In this document: positions 6,021 through 13,714 of the stretch, one piece after another
How the letters are laid out: every line of letters starts with the position of its first letter
How positions within the stretch are numbered: the first letter of the stretch is position 1
Assembly: GCA_005791685.1 (NCBI GenBank)
Contig: SXVG01000109.1
Location: forward strand, 1 to 14,011
DNA: 14,011 nt
From: Methylotenera sp.
GTDB lineage: Bacteria > Pseudomonadota > Gammaproteobacteria > Burkholderiales > Methylophilaceae
Reading direction: 5' to 3'
The notes under the pieces: model-generated
The model's database searches: none
Told to the model about the DNA's origin: nothing
What the model saw: the letters and a program-made list of their open reading frames with translations, nothing else
Program-made: the position numbers and the translations under genes

Positions 6021-6263
6021 ATGAAAGATGGAATTCACCCAGAATACCGCAACGTTGTTTTTCAAGACATCGGCGCAGACTTTAGCTTTATGACACGCTC
6101 AACCATAGCGGCCAAAGACACCATCAAGTGGACAGACGGTAAAGAATACCCGCTCGTTAAGATTGAAGTTTCATCAAAATCTCACCCGTTTTACACGGGC
6201 AAGCAAATGATTTTAGACACGGCCGGCCGTGTTGATAAATTCCGTAAAAAATACGGCATGTAA
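6021..6263 (+). CDS. rpmE2: 50S ribosomal protein L31, type B (zinc-free)
   Basis: The 80-residue product is a bL31 ribosomal protein of the B type, which sits at the central protuberance and contributes to the bridge between the subunits. The family pattern MKDGIHPEYRNVVFQD at the N-terminus, SHPFYTGKQ at about 54-62 and RVDKFRKKYG at the end are diagnostic. It contains no cysteine at all, so it lacks the CxxC zinc ribbon of type A L31; B types are zinc-independent. The ATG follows GAGG by eight bases. It is preceded by its own promoter and structured leader and followed by a strong intrinsic terminator, so it is probably monocistronic. In species with both L31 forms the B gene is often Zur-controlled; no recognisable Zur box is present here. 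Confidence 0.96.
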   Translation: MKDGIHPEYRNVVFQDIGADFSFMTRSTIAAKDTIKWTDGKEYPLVKIEVSSKSHPFYTGKQMILDTAGRVDKFRKKYGM

Positions 6264-6282
6264 TCTACGCCACTGTTGCAAT

Positions 6283-6311
6283 AAAAAGCCAGCTCAACGC
6301 TGGCTTTTTTT
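6283..6311 (+). terminator. strong intrinsic terminator after rpmE2
   Basis: AGCCAGC (6287-6293) pairs perfectly with GCTGGCT (6299-6305) around the loop TCAAC. The stem is preceded by five A and followed by a run of seven T (6305-6311). It lies about 20 bases after the rpmE2 stop. The flanking A and T runs could also make it work in the minus direction. Confidence 0.92.
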
Positions 6312-6368
6312 GCGCCTTAAACTAGCCCACATGTCCGATTGGCACGCAGGCCATACATAACCCTATGG

Positions 6369-6389
6369 CTAACTGCCGCTATCAGTTAG
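6369..6389. repeat. inverted repeat upstream of glycosyltransferase gene
   Basis: CTAACTG (6369-6375) and CAGTTAG (6383-6389) are perfect inverted repeats with a seven-base spacer, 44 bases before the chosen start codon. No T-tract follows. A TAGAAT hexamer (6387-6392) that could serve as a -10 box overlaps the right arm, but no good -35 is seen. It may be an operator or an RNA hairpin. Confidence 0.35.
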
Positions 6390-6432
6390 AATCATCAAGG
6401 CAAATAAATAAATTACCCGCTCCCGGAATATT

Positions 6433-8085
6433 ATGCGCTTTCAACTTGATCACGACTGGCAAGGCAATATGTCCACACCGCGCGCGCACTTGGGCGACAG
6501 TGTCAAAATCCAGTTGCTGCTGGTTTTATGTCTTATTTGGGTGCTATTAGGCTTAACTGGCCACGCCCCTTGGAAGCCGCTGGAATCCACCGGCATTAAT
6601 ATCGTTAAAAATATTCTGGATAATGGGCAGCTACTGGCGCCATTGGCCAGCGACTCCAGCGCCCTAGAAACACCCCCTTTATACTACTTGAGCGCCGCGG
6701 CGAGTGCGGAGCTGCTCTCCCCATGGCTAGCCATACACGATGGCGCTAGGCTAATCAACGCGCTGTGGCTATCCTTGATGTTGCTCATGGTAGGCCTAAG
6801 TGGCAGAGAATTGTGGGGCAATGGCGCAGGCCGCCATGCCACACTCATCATGCTGGGCAGCATAGGCTTGGTGGTGAGCGCGCACAGCTTAAGCGCCGAA
6901 GTGGCCGGCTTAACGGCCAGCGCAACGGGTTTTTATGCCCTGGCCCTAGCTAGACGTAGCCCTCGGCCTGCCAGCCTATTGTTGGCCACCGCCCTCTGCC
7001 TGGGATTTTTATCTTATGGGCTAATCACAGCACTCGCATTAATGAGCAGTGCTTTGCTATTGGCTTTAATGTTTAAACCATGGCGCAATCTCAGCTTCAC
7101 AAAAGTACTCATGGTCGGCGTACTCCTCAGCAGTGTGCCCATCGGCCTATGGTTGCTCATGCTATACCGCGACCAGGCTAATTTGTTAAACGCTTGGTGG
7201 CTAGCCAATTTAAACAGTTTCAATCCATCGCATCATGTGTATTTTTTACGTATTTTACTTTGGTATGCTTGGCCAGCCTTGCCGCTAGCGTTATTAGGCC
7301 TATGGCACTACCGTCAACAATTACTGGTAAAAGCACGCTTCCAGCTCATCTTGGTATTTTTCACCTGCCATGTGTTTTTCTTAGGCTGGCTGGCATCGGC
7401 TCGCGACATCAACGCCTTACCCTTGCTGCTACCTTTAACGGTGTTGGCCGCTGGCAGCATAGAACACCTAAAACGCGGCATGGCCGCCGCCTTAAACTGG
7501 TTTGGGGTGCTTCTATTCGGCTTAATTGGCTCCCTTATTTGGCTGGGCTGGCTGGCGATGATGACAGGCTATCCGACTAAAATTAAACAGCGCATGGCCT
7601 TTTTATCGGGTACCGAACAGCTGCATTTTAGCTGGCTAGCCTTAGCGATGGCGCTCATCGTCACGGCCATTTGGCTATTTGTTTGCATACGCGCCAGACA
7701 AACCAACAAATCCACGGTAAGCAATTGGGCAGTGGGCATGACGTTTGGCTGGAGTTTGCTCATGACGCTGTGGTTGCCTTTGCTGGACTCAGCCAAAAGT
7801 TACCAACTGGTATTTTCCAGCCTAAATAAAGCCTTAACGAAAAATGACGATTGCATAAACAGTTTACACATTGAGCGACAACAAGGCTTATTGGTAAATT
7901 ACTATACCGACATAAAATTAAAACCGGTGGAAAACGCTCAGCAAGCCGGCTGTGATTTACTTCTTGTTTTTGATCGAAAAGGCGGTGCGCCATTCCAGCC
8001 AGATGCGCATTGGCAAAACAGTTGGTCTGGCAAACGGCCTGCTGACAGAAAGGAAGGGTTTCGTTTATTTAAACGCATTCCCTAG
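6433..8085 (+). CDS. ArnT/PMT-like glycosyltransferase, integral membrane
   Basis: A 550-residue polytopic membrane protein of the GT-C type resembling the ArnT/dolichyl-phosphate-mannose protein mannosyltransferase (GT39/GT83, PMT_2) group, which moves sugars from polyprenyl-phosphate carriers onto lipid or protein in the periplasm. About a dozen hydrophobic segments are visible, for example near 26-43, 105-122, 134-153, 180-213, 224-243, 270-291, 302-342, 353-375, 399-419 and 432-450, with a soluble C-terminal tail from about 455. The first periplasmic loop carries APWKPLES at 45-52 and ETPPLYY at 79-85, the places where relatives have the acidic DE pair and a KPPLYY motif. Here the DE is replaced by LE, leaving E51. 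The ATG at 6433 has no strong ribosome-binding site; ATG 6469 (residue 13) after AAGG is an alternative. The substrate is unknown, and no sugar-pathway genes lie nearby. Confidence 0.75.
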   Translation: MRFQLDHDWQGNMSTPRAHLGDSVKIQLLLVLCLIWVLLGLTGHAPWKPLESTGINIVKNILDNGQLLAPLASDSSALETPPLYYLSAAASAELLSPWLAIHDGARLINALWLSLMLLMVGLSGRELWGNGAGRHATLIMLGSIGLVVSAHSLSAEVAGLTASATGFYALALARRSPRPASLLLATALCLGFLSYGLITALALMSSALLLALMFKPWRNLSFTKVLMVGVLLSSVPIGLWLLMLYRDQANLLNAWWLANLNSFNPSHHVYFLRILLWYAWPALPLALLGLWHYRQQLLVKARFQLILVFFTCHVFFLGWLASARDINALPLLLPLTVLAAGSIEHLKRGMAAALNWFGVLLFGLIGSLIWLGWLAMMTGYPTKIKQRMAFLSGTEQLHFSWLALAMALIVTAIWLFVCIRARQTNKSTVSNWAVGMTFGWSLLMTLWLPLLDSAKSYQLVFSSLNKALTKNDDCINSLHIERQQGLLVNYYTDIKLKPVENAQQAGCDLLLVFDRKGGAPFQPDAHWQNSWSGKRPADRKEGFRLFKRIP

Positions 8086-8117
8086 CAGCACGCCATACTG
8101 CCGCAATTATTTAACCC

Positions 8118-8336
8118 TTAAATTTTCAAATGCGCGGCGATGGCTTTTTGTACCGCCCCATGCAAACCGACCCCGGCTTGCTCACTGACATGTTTAGCAA
8201 TTTGTTGCCGCATAGCCAATGCCCAAAAACGGTTAATGTGTTCGGCTATGCCCTGTTCAGCTTGACTTGGATCCGGATAGGATTCGTAAAAATCGCCTAT
8301 CTGATTAGCCATTGAAATTAAACGTTGTGTATCCAT
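8118..8336 (-). CDS. fdsD: formate dehydrogenase delta subunit
   Basis: A 72-residue protein of the FdsD family, the small delta subunit encoded at the end of NAD-dependent formate dehydrogenase operons. FdsD is thought to assist cofactor insertion or stabilise the complex. The family core MANQIGDFYE near residue 9 and GIAEHINRFWALAMRQQI at about 29-46 are clear, followed by a GLHGAVQKAI end. It starts 34 bp after the fdhD stop with GGTGAG about nine bases upstream of the ATG, so it is the last gene of the operon. Its stop lies 32 bp from the stop of the convergent glycosyltransferase gene, and no standard terminator is visible between them. Confidence 0.93.
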   Translation of the reverse strand: MDTQRLISMANQIGDFYESYPDPSQAEQGIAEHINRFWALAMRQQIAKHVSEQAGVGLHGAVQKAIAAHLKI

Positions 8337-8370
8337 TTTGAATTACTCACCAGCCTCTGTCTAAACGCAT

Positions 8371-9198
8371 TCATTGTAAAATTTTGTCGCCATGACTATA
8401 CACCACAAAACGATGGTCTCGTGCAAAGCCCAGCAAAGTGAGGCCACATTGCTCAGCCACCCGCACCGCCAAACCCGTGGGCGCAGAAACGGCCACCAAC
8501 ATAGATAAGCCAGCACTGGCGACTTTTTGCACCATTTCAAAACTGGCACGGCTGGTGGTAATCACAAAACCGCTTCTATCCATTGCCCGGTCTTTAAGCG
8601 TGGATAGCGCTAAAGCGCCCAGTAGCTTATCCAGCGCATTATGTCGCCCTACGTCTTCGCGCACCAAGCTGATGCTGCCATCGGCTAAAACATAAGCACT
8701 GGCATGGGTGGCACCGGTGCGCTGTTGCATCACTTGATGGGATGACAAGGCCGCCAAAGCTCGGGCGATGCTCGCTGAAGAAAAACTAGCGGGATTATTT
8801 AATACCGCTGGGTAACGCATGGCTTGCGCCAAATTTTCTGCCCCACAGAGGCCGCAACCGGTTTTACCCGCCAAAGTGCGACGGCGCTCTTTTAATTGCA
8901 TGAATTGCTCGTTGGCAATGCGGCAATGCAACTCTATGCCTTTTTCTTGCAAGACTATTTCGATGGCATACATCTCACTGGCGTGCTGCACTATGCCTTC
9001 ACTTAAGGCAAAACCCAAAGCAAAATCTTCCAGATCTTGCGCCGTGGCCAGCATCACCGCGTGCGACACGCCATTGTAGACCATCGCCACCGGCGTCTCT
9101 TCGGCTAAGCAATCTTGCACCACTTGCAATTCACCAGCACGCCATTGCTGCACCGCAAATAAGCTGGTTGACTCGGTTAAAACAACGGACTTAGTCAC
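8371..9198 (-). CDS. fdhD: formate dehydrogenase accessory sulfurtransferase FdhD
   Basis: FdhD (also called FdsC in fds operons) delivers sulfur from the IscS persulfide to the bis-MGD molybdenum cofactor, a step needed to activate formate dehydrogenase. The 275-residue product carries the functional CxxC loop (GKTGCGLCGAENL, C115 and C118), the LEDFALGFALSEGI segment at 56-69, REDVGRHNALDKLLG in the second half and TSRASFEMVQK. The first codon is GTG at 9198, only two bases after the fdsA stop, and no Shine-Dalgarno sequence is evident. Translation is therefore probably coupled to fdsA, which suits a chaperone needed in proportion to its client. Length is normal for the family. Confidence 0.95.
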   Translation of the reverse strand: MTKSVVLTESTSLFAVQQWRAGELQVVQDCLAEETPVAMVYNGVSHAVMLATAQDLEDFALGFALSEGIVQHASEMYAIEIVLQEKGIELHCRIANEQFMQLKERRRTLAGKTGCGLCGAENLAQAMRYPAVLNNPASFSSASIARALAALSSHQVMQQRTGATHASAYVLADGSISLVREDVGRHNALDKLLGALALSTLKDRAMDRSGFVITTSRASFEMVQKVASAGLSMLVAVSAPTGLAVRVAEQCGLTLLGFARDHRFVVYSHGDKILQ

Positions 9199-9200
9199 TA

Positions 9201-12122
9201 TTAATCGATTCTGGCGGCTTGTAAATCCCTGCCCGCAAAAGCCAATTGCGCTTCACTAAAAGACTTGTAATGCAATTGCCAATCCGACAGTTGATTCACC
9301 CGTGACACCTGCACCGCCGTCACCTTAAACTCTGGGCAGTTGGTAGCCCAATCGCTGTTCTCGGTGGTGATCACGTTAGCACCGGATTCTGGGTGGTGGA
9401 AAGTCGTATAAATAACACCCGCTTGCACACGCTCGCTTAATTGCGCACGTAATACGGTTTCACCCGCGCGACTGGCTATGCCTATCCAATCGCCGTCCTT
9501 GATGCCTCTTTCTGCGGCATCGTGTGGGTGTATCTCCACTACGTCTTCATGGTGCCAAGCCACATTTTTAGTGCGGCGGGTTTGTGCGCCTACATTGTAT
9601 TGCGACAAAATACGGCCTGTGGTCAAAATCAATGGGTATTTAGCGTTGACTTTTTCCGTGGTGGGCACGTATTGGGTAATAAAGAACTTGCCCTTACCAC
9701 GCACAAAACCATCGATATGCATGGTCGGCGTGCCGGTAGGATACTCATCGTTGCAAGGCCATTGTATGCTGCCAAGTTGATCCAATTTTGCAAAACTCAC
9801 GCCCTTAAAGGTCGGGGTTAATGCCGCGATTTCATCCATAATTTCACTGGCATGCTGATAATGCATGGTATAGCCCAAGGCTTGGGACAGCATGGCGGTA
9901 ATTTGCCAGTCTTCATAACCATCTGCACCCACATTATTCTTAGGTTCCATGACCCGGCGCACCGGCGAAATACGACGCTCGGCGTTGGTAAAAGTACCGC
10001 TCTTCTCTAGAAAAGACGCACCTGGGAAAAATACATGGGCAAACATGGCGGTTTCATTCAAGAATAAATCTTGCACAATCACGCATTCCATATTCTCCAA
10101 GGCGTGCGTGACATGCTGGGTATTCGGATCAGACTGCGCGATATCTTCACCCACGCAATACAAGGCTTTAAAACGGCCCTCGCCAGCCAAGTCCAACATA
10201 TTGGGAATACGCAAACCCGGTTCGTCACTGAGCGGTCTGCCCCAAGCAGCTTCAAACAAGGCTTTAGCCGCTGGATCAGAAACATGACGGTAACCCGGGT
10301 ATTCGTGTGGCATGGAGCCCATGTCACACGAACCTTGCACGTTGTTTTGACCGCGTAATGGGTTAATGCCCACGCCTTCACGCCCAACATTGCCGGTCGC
10401 CATGGCTAAATTGGCTATGCCCATCACCATGGTTGAGCCTTGCGAATGCTCGGTCACGCCCAAGCCATAATAAATTGCAGCATTGCCCCCCGTAGCAAAC
10501 AATCGAGCGGCCTCCCGGATAAGCTTAGCGTCCACGCCCAACTCATCGGCCAAGGCTTCCGGTGAATTCTCTGGCTTAGCCACAAAATCACGCCACAATA
10601 CAAACGAATCCCACTCACAACGTTCTTTAACAAAATCTTCTTTGACCAAACCTTCAGTCACCACCACATGCGCCAAAGCTGAAATTAAGGCGACGTTGGT
10701 ACCAGGGCGTAAATTTAAATGGTAATCGGCACGGACATGCGGGGAACTCTCCACCAAATCAATCGCGCGCGGATCGGCAATAATCAGCTTAGCGCCCTCG
10801 CGCAAACGGCGCTTCATTTGCGAAGCGAACACCGGATGGCCATCGGTCGGGTTGGCGCCTATGATCATAATGACATCAGAATGCATAACAGAATCAAAGG
10901 TTTGCGTGCCGGCCGATTCGCCTATGGTTTGTTTAAGGCCATAACCTGTCGGGCTATGGCAAACACGCGCACAGGTGTCGACGTTATTGGTGCCAAACAC
11001 CGCCCGCACTAATTTTTGCGTGACGTAGACTTCTTCGTTGGTGCAGCGTGAGGAAGTGATGCCACCCATGGCATCTTTGCCGTACTTGGCTTCTATGCGC
11101 TTAATCTCACTGGCCGCATAATTAATCGCCTCTTCCCAGCTCACTTGCTGCCATTCGTCTTTGATACTTTTTCGTATCATGGGCGTAGTAATTCTATCCT
11201 GATGGGTAGCGTAACCCCAGGCAAAACGACCTTTAACACAAGAATGGCCATGATTGGCCCCGCCATTTTTATTCGGCACCATGCGTATGACTTCTTCGCC
11301 CTTCATCTGGGCGTCAAAAGAACAACCGACGCCACAATAAGCGCAAGTCGTGGTCACGCTGTGCTCGGGCACGCCGTGGTCTATCACGGTTTTTTCGATC
11401 AAGGTCGCGGTAGGGCAGGCTTGCACACAAGCACCACAAGAAACGCATTCGGAATCCAAAAAGTTATTAACGCCTGCCGCTACTTTGGACTCAAAGCCGC
11501 GACCGCTAATGGTTAAAGCAAACGTGCCCTGGGTTTCCTCACAGGCGCGCACACAGCGTGAGCAAACGATGCATTTGCTGGGATCAAAAGTAAAATAAGG
11601 GTTGGATTGATCTTTTTCTGCCTTTAGGTGATTTTCACCATCGTAACCATAACGCACTTCACGTAAGCCGACTGCGCCTGCCATGTCCTGCAGTTCGCAA
11701 TCGCCATTGGTCGCACAGGTTAAGCAGTCTAGGGGGTGATCCGAGATATACAATTCCATGGTGCCACGGCGGATATCGGCCAACTTAGCTGTTTGCGTGC
11801 GCACTTTTATGCCTTGAGCGACTGGAGTCGTGCAAGAGGCCGGATAACCACGGCGCCCTTCAATTTCCACCACGCATAAACGGCAAGAACCAAACGGCTC
11901 TAAGCTATCGGTTGCGCATAATTTGGGCACATTAATACCGGCTAAGATAGAGGCGCGCATGATAGACGTGCCTTCTGGTACGCTAATCTCTCTGTCGTCT
12001 ATGCTCAGCGTTACTTGCGTATCGCTCAAACGCGCCGGGGTGCCGTAATCCAACTGATCGTCGTAATTGGTACGACTGTGCTCATGCTGATGATGCGTGT
12101 TACTGTATTTAATGTCGTCCAT
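9201..12122 (-). CDS. fdsA: NAD-dependent formate dehydrogenase alpha (catalytic) subunit
   Basis: FdsA oxidises formate to CO2 at a molybdenum bis-MGD centre and passes electrons along Fe-S clusters to FdsB. The 973 residues show, in order, a 2Fe-2S ferredoxin domain (C69, C80, C83, C97) and a NuoG-type His-Cys cluster (H129, C133, C136, C142). Two 4Fe-4S clusters follow (C184, C187, C190, C194 and C226, C229, C232, C236), then the proximal 4Fe-4S motif CAYCGVGC with C260, C263, C267 and C295. The Mo ligand is cysteine, not selenocysteine: C388-H389 in RVCHSPTGYGL. The conserved arginine R590 precedes GQNNVQGSCDMG. A molybdopterin-dinucleotide-binding domain closes the C-terminus (LILTTGRILSQYN). 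The ATG is supported by AGGAG about seven bases upstream. The protein begins with a His-rich extension (four His within residues 10-15) before the ferredoxin domain. It lies 28 bp after fdsB. Confidence 0.97.
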   Translation of the reverse strand: MDDIKYSNTHHQHEHSRTNYDDQLDYGTPARLSDTQVTLSIDDREISVPEGTSIMRASILAGINVPKLCATDSLEPFGSCRLCVVEIEGRRGYPASCTTPVAQGIKVRTQTAKLADIRRGTMELYISDHPLDCLTCATNGDCELQDMAGAVGLREVRYGYDGENHLKAEKDQSNPYFTFDPSKCIVCSRCVRACEETQGTFALTISGRGFESKVAAGVNNFLDSECVSCGACVQACPTATLIEKTVIDHGVPEHSVTTTCAYCGVGCSFDAQMKGEEVIRMVPNKNGGANHGHSCVKGRFAWGYATHQDRITTPMIRKSIKDEWQQVSWEEAINYAASEIKRIEAKYGKDAMGGITSSRCTNEEVYVTQKLVRAVFGTNNVDTCARVCHSPTGYGLKQTIGESAGTQTFDSVMHSDVIMIIGANPTDGHPVFASQMKRRLREGAKLIIADPRAIDLVESSPHVRADYHLNLRPGTNVALISALAHVVVTEGLVKEDFVKERCEWDSFVLWRDFVAKPENSPEALADELGVDAKLIREAARLFATGGNAAIYYGLGVTEHSQGSTMVMGIANLAMATGNVGREGVGINPLRGQNNVQGSCDMGSMPHEYPGYRHVSDPAAKALFEAAWGRPLSDEPGLRIPNMLDLAGEGRFKALYCVGEDIAQSDPNTQHVTHALENMECVIVQDLFLNETAMFAHVFFPGASFLEKSGTFTNAERRISPVRRVMEPKNNVGADGYEDWQITAMLSQALGYTMHYQHASEIMDEIAALTPTFKGVSFAKLDQLGSIQWPCNDEYPTGTPTMHIDGFVRGKGKFFITQYVPTTEKVNAKYPLILTTGRILSQYNVGAQTRRTKNVAWHHEDVVEIHPHDAAERGIKDGDWIGIASRAGETVLRAQLSERVQAGVIYTTFHHPESGANVITTENSDWATNCPEFKVTAVQVSRVNQLSDWQLHYKSFSEAQLAFAGRDLQAARID

Positions 12123-12150
12123 GACGCTCTCCTACACCGCTTAGGCCAAA

Positions 12151-13713
12151 TTAAGCCGTGGCTTCCTTAATTTTAAAATCTTCTGGAAAATGGTTAATGG
12201 CACTCAACACCGGATACGGGGTCATGCCGCCCAAGGCACAAAGTGAGCCATTGAGCATAGTGTCACTTAAATCGCGCACCAACTTGATGTTGTTCGCGCT
12301 GTCCGTGCCGGCCATCACCTTGTCCATCACTTCCACCCCGCGGATCGAACCTATGCGGCACGGCGTGCACTTTCCGCACGACTCAATCGCACAAAATTCA
12401 AAGGCATAACGCACCATTTTCGCCATATCCACCGTATCGTCAAACACCACAATACCGCCATGCCCCAATACCGCCCAAATGGCGCTAAAAGCCTCGTAAT
12501 CCAAAGGCGTATCGAATTGCGCCTCTGGCAAGTATGCGCCCAACGGTCCGCCTACTTGCACGGCCTTAATGGGCCGACCGCTGGCTGAACCACCACCATA
12601 ATCATAAAGCAGTTCACGTAAAGTAATGCCGAACGCCAGCTCGATTAAACCGCCCTGCTTAATGTTACCAGCCAATTGTATGGGCAAGGTGCCACGCGAA
12701 CGACCCATGCCATAATCCGCGTAGTATTGCGCGCCTTTATCTAAAATAATCGGCACCGTCGCCAGTGAAATCACGTTATTAACCACGGTAGGTTGGCCGA
12801 ACAAACCTTCAATCGCCGGCAAAGGCGGTTTAAATCGAACCACGCCGCGCTTGCCTTCCAAGCTTTCTAATAAAGACGTTTCTTCACCGCACACATAGGC
12901 CCCGGCGGCCCGACGCACTTCCAAGTTAAAACAGTGGGCAGAACCGAGTATGTTATCGCCCAAATAACCAGCCTGCATCGCCTTAGCGATAGCCACATTG
13001 AGTACAGCAAGCGCATGCGGGTATTCTGAGCGCAAGTAAATGTAACCTTGCGTGGCCCCCACCGCAATGGCCGCAATGGTCATGCCTTCGATCAAGACAA
13101 AGGGGTCATTTTCCATGATCATACGATCTGAATAGGTGCCGGAATCGCCTTCATCAGCGTTACATACTATGTATTTTTGCTTAGCCTGGCAGCCTAATAC
13201 CGTGTTCCATTTAATGCCCGTCGGAAAAGCTGCACCACCACGACCCCGTAAGCCGGAATCCGTGACGGTTTTAACGATGTCCGCAGCAGACAAAGCTAAG
13301 GCATTTTTTAAGCCTTTATAGCCATCGTGTGCTAAATAATCATCCAGTGAAACCGGATCGGTAATACCTACACGGGCAAAGGTTAAGCGTTGCTGTTGTT
13401 TGAGCCAAGGCAGCTCTTCTGTTAGCCCCAAATTCAATGGGTGGGCTTGGGCCGTGGCGGCAAGGCTGCTTAAGAAATCCGCGTCAAATAGGCTGCAGAC
13501 GTCGGTCACTTTAACTGGCCCATACGCCACCCGGCCTTTATCGGTCGCGACTTCCACCATGGTTTCTAACCAGTAGAGGCCGCGCGAACCGTTACGCACT
13601 ATGGTCACGGCTATGCCGCGCTTAGCCGCTTCTTGGCTAATGGCAGTCGCTACCTTTTCCGCCCCTACCGACAGCGCGCTGGAATCGCGTGGTATGTAAA
13701 CTATCGTGCTCAT
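12151..13713 (-). CDS. fdsB: NAD-dependent formate dehydrogenase beta subunit (NuoF-like)
   Basis: FdsB is the FMN- and NAD-binding diaphorase subunit, homologous to NuoF of complex I, that reduces NAD+ with electrons from FdsA. From the ATG at 13713 the product has 520 residues. An N-terminal region (about 1-105) probably has a thioredoxin-like fold. The Gly-rich FMN/NAD loop GLRGRGGAAFPTG is at 154-166, NADEGDSGTYSDR at 185-197 and CGEETSLLESLEG at 275-287. The 4Fe-4S ligands are C446, C449, C452 (ESCGKCTPCR) and C492. The start is chosen because homologues begin just before IVYIPRD and because it lies one base after the fdsG stop, implying coupling; GGAGG is 12 bases upstream, a little far. 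An in-frame ATG at 13734 would overlap fdsG by 20 bases and add seven basic residues. Confidence 0.96.
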   Translation of the reverse strand: MSTIVYIPRDSSALSVGAEKVATAISQEAAKRGIAVTIVRNGSRGLYWLETMVEVATDKGRVAYGPVKVTDVCSLFDADFLSSLAATAQAHPLNLGLTEELPWLKQQQRLTFARVGITDPVSLDDYLAHDGYKGLKNALALSAADIVKTVTDSGLRGRGGAAFPTGIKWNTVLGCQAKQKYIVCNADEGDSGTYSDRMIMENDPFVLIEGMTIAAIAVGATQGYIYLRSEYPHALAVLNVAIAKAMQAGYLGDNILGSAHCFNLEVRRAAGAYVCGEETSLLESLEGKRGVVRFKPPLPAIEGLFGQPTVVNNVISLATVPIILDKGAQYYADYGMGRSRGTLPIQLAGNIKQGGLIELAFGITLRELLYDYGGGSASGRPIKAVQVGGPLGAYLPEAQFDTPLDYEAFSAIWAVLGHGGIVVFDDTVDMAKMVRYAFEFCAIESCGKCTPCRIGSIRGVEVMDKVMAGTDSANNIKLVRDLSDTMLNGSLCALGGMTPYPVLSAINHFPEDFKIKEATA

Positions 13714-13714
13714 A

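Noticed and set aside
6338..6354. sigma54-like TTGGCACG before the glycosyltransferase gene
   Set aside because: The -24 half matches, but the required GC ten bases later is absent (AT instead), so the -12 element is missing.
6365..6550. 61-codon plus-strand ORF starting before the glycosyltransferase gene
   Set aside because: No ribosome-binding site or recognisable domain, and most of it overlaps the real gene in another frame.
7194..7580. 128-codon plus-strand ORF inside the glycosyltransferase gene
   Set aside because: It is a different frame of a well-formed membrane protein gene, and its composition is a by-product of that sequence.
11145..11516. 123-codon plus-strand ORF antisense to fdsA
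   Set aside because: It is a frame shadow of the Cys-rich region of FdsA, with no ribosome-binding site and no family resemblance.
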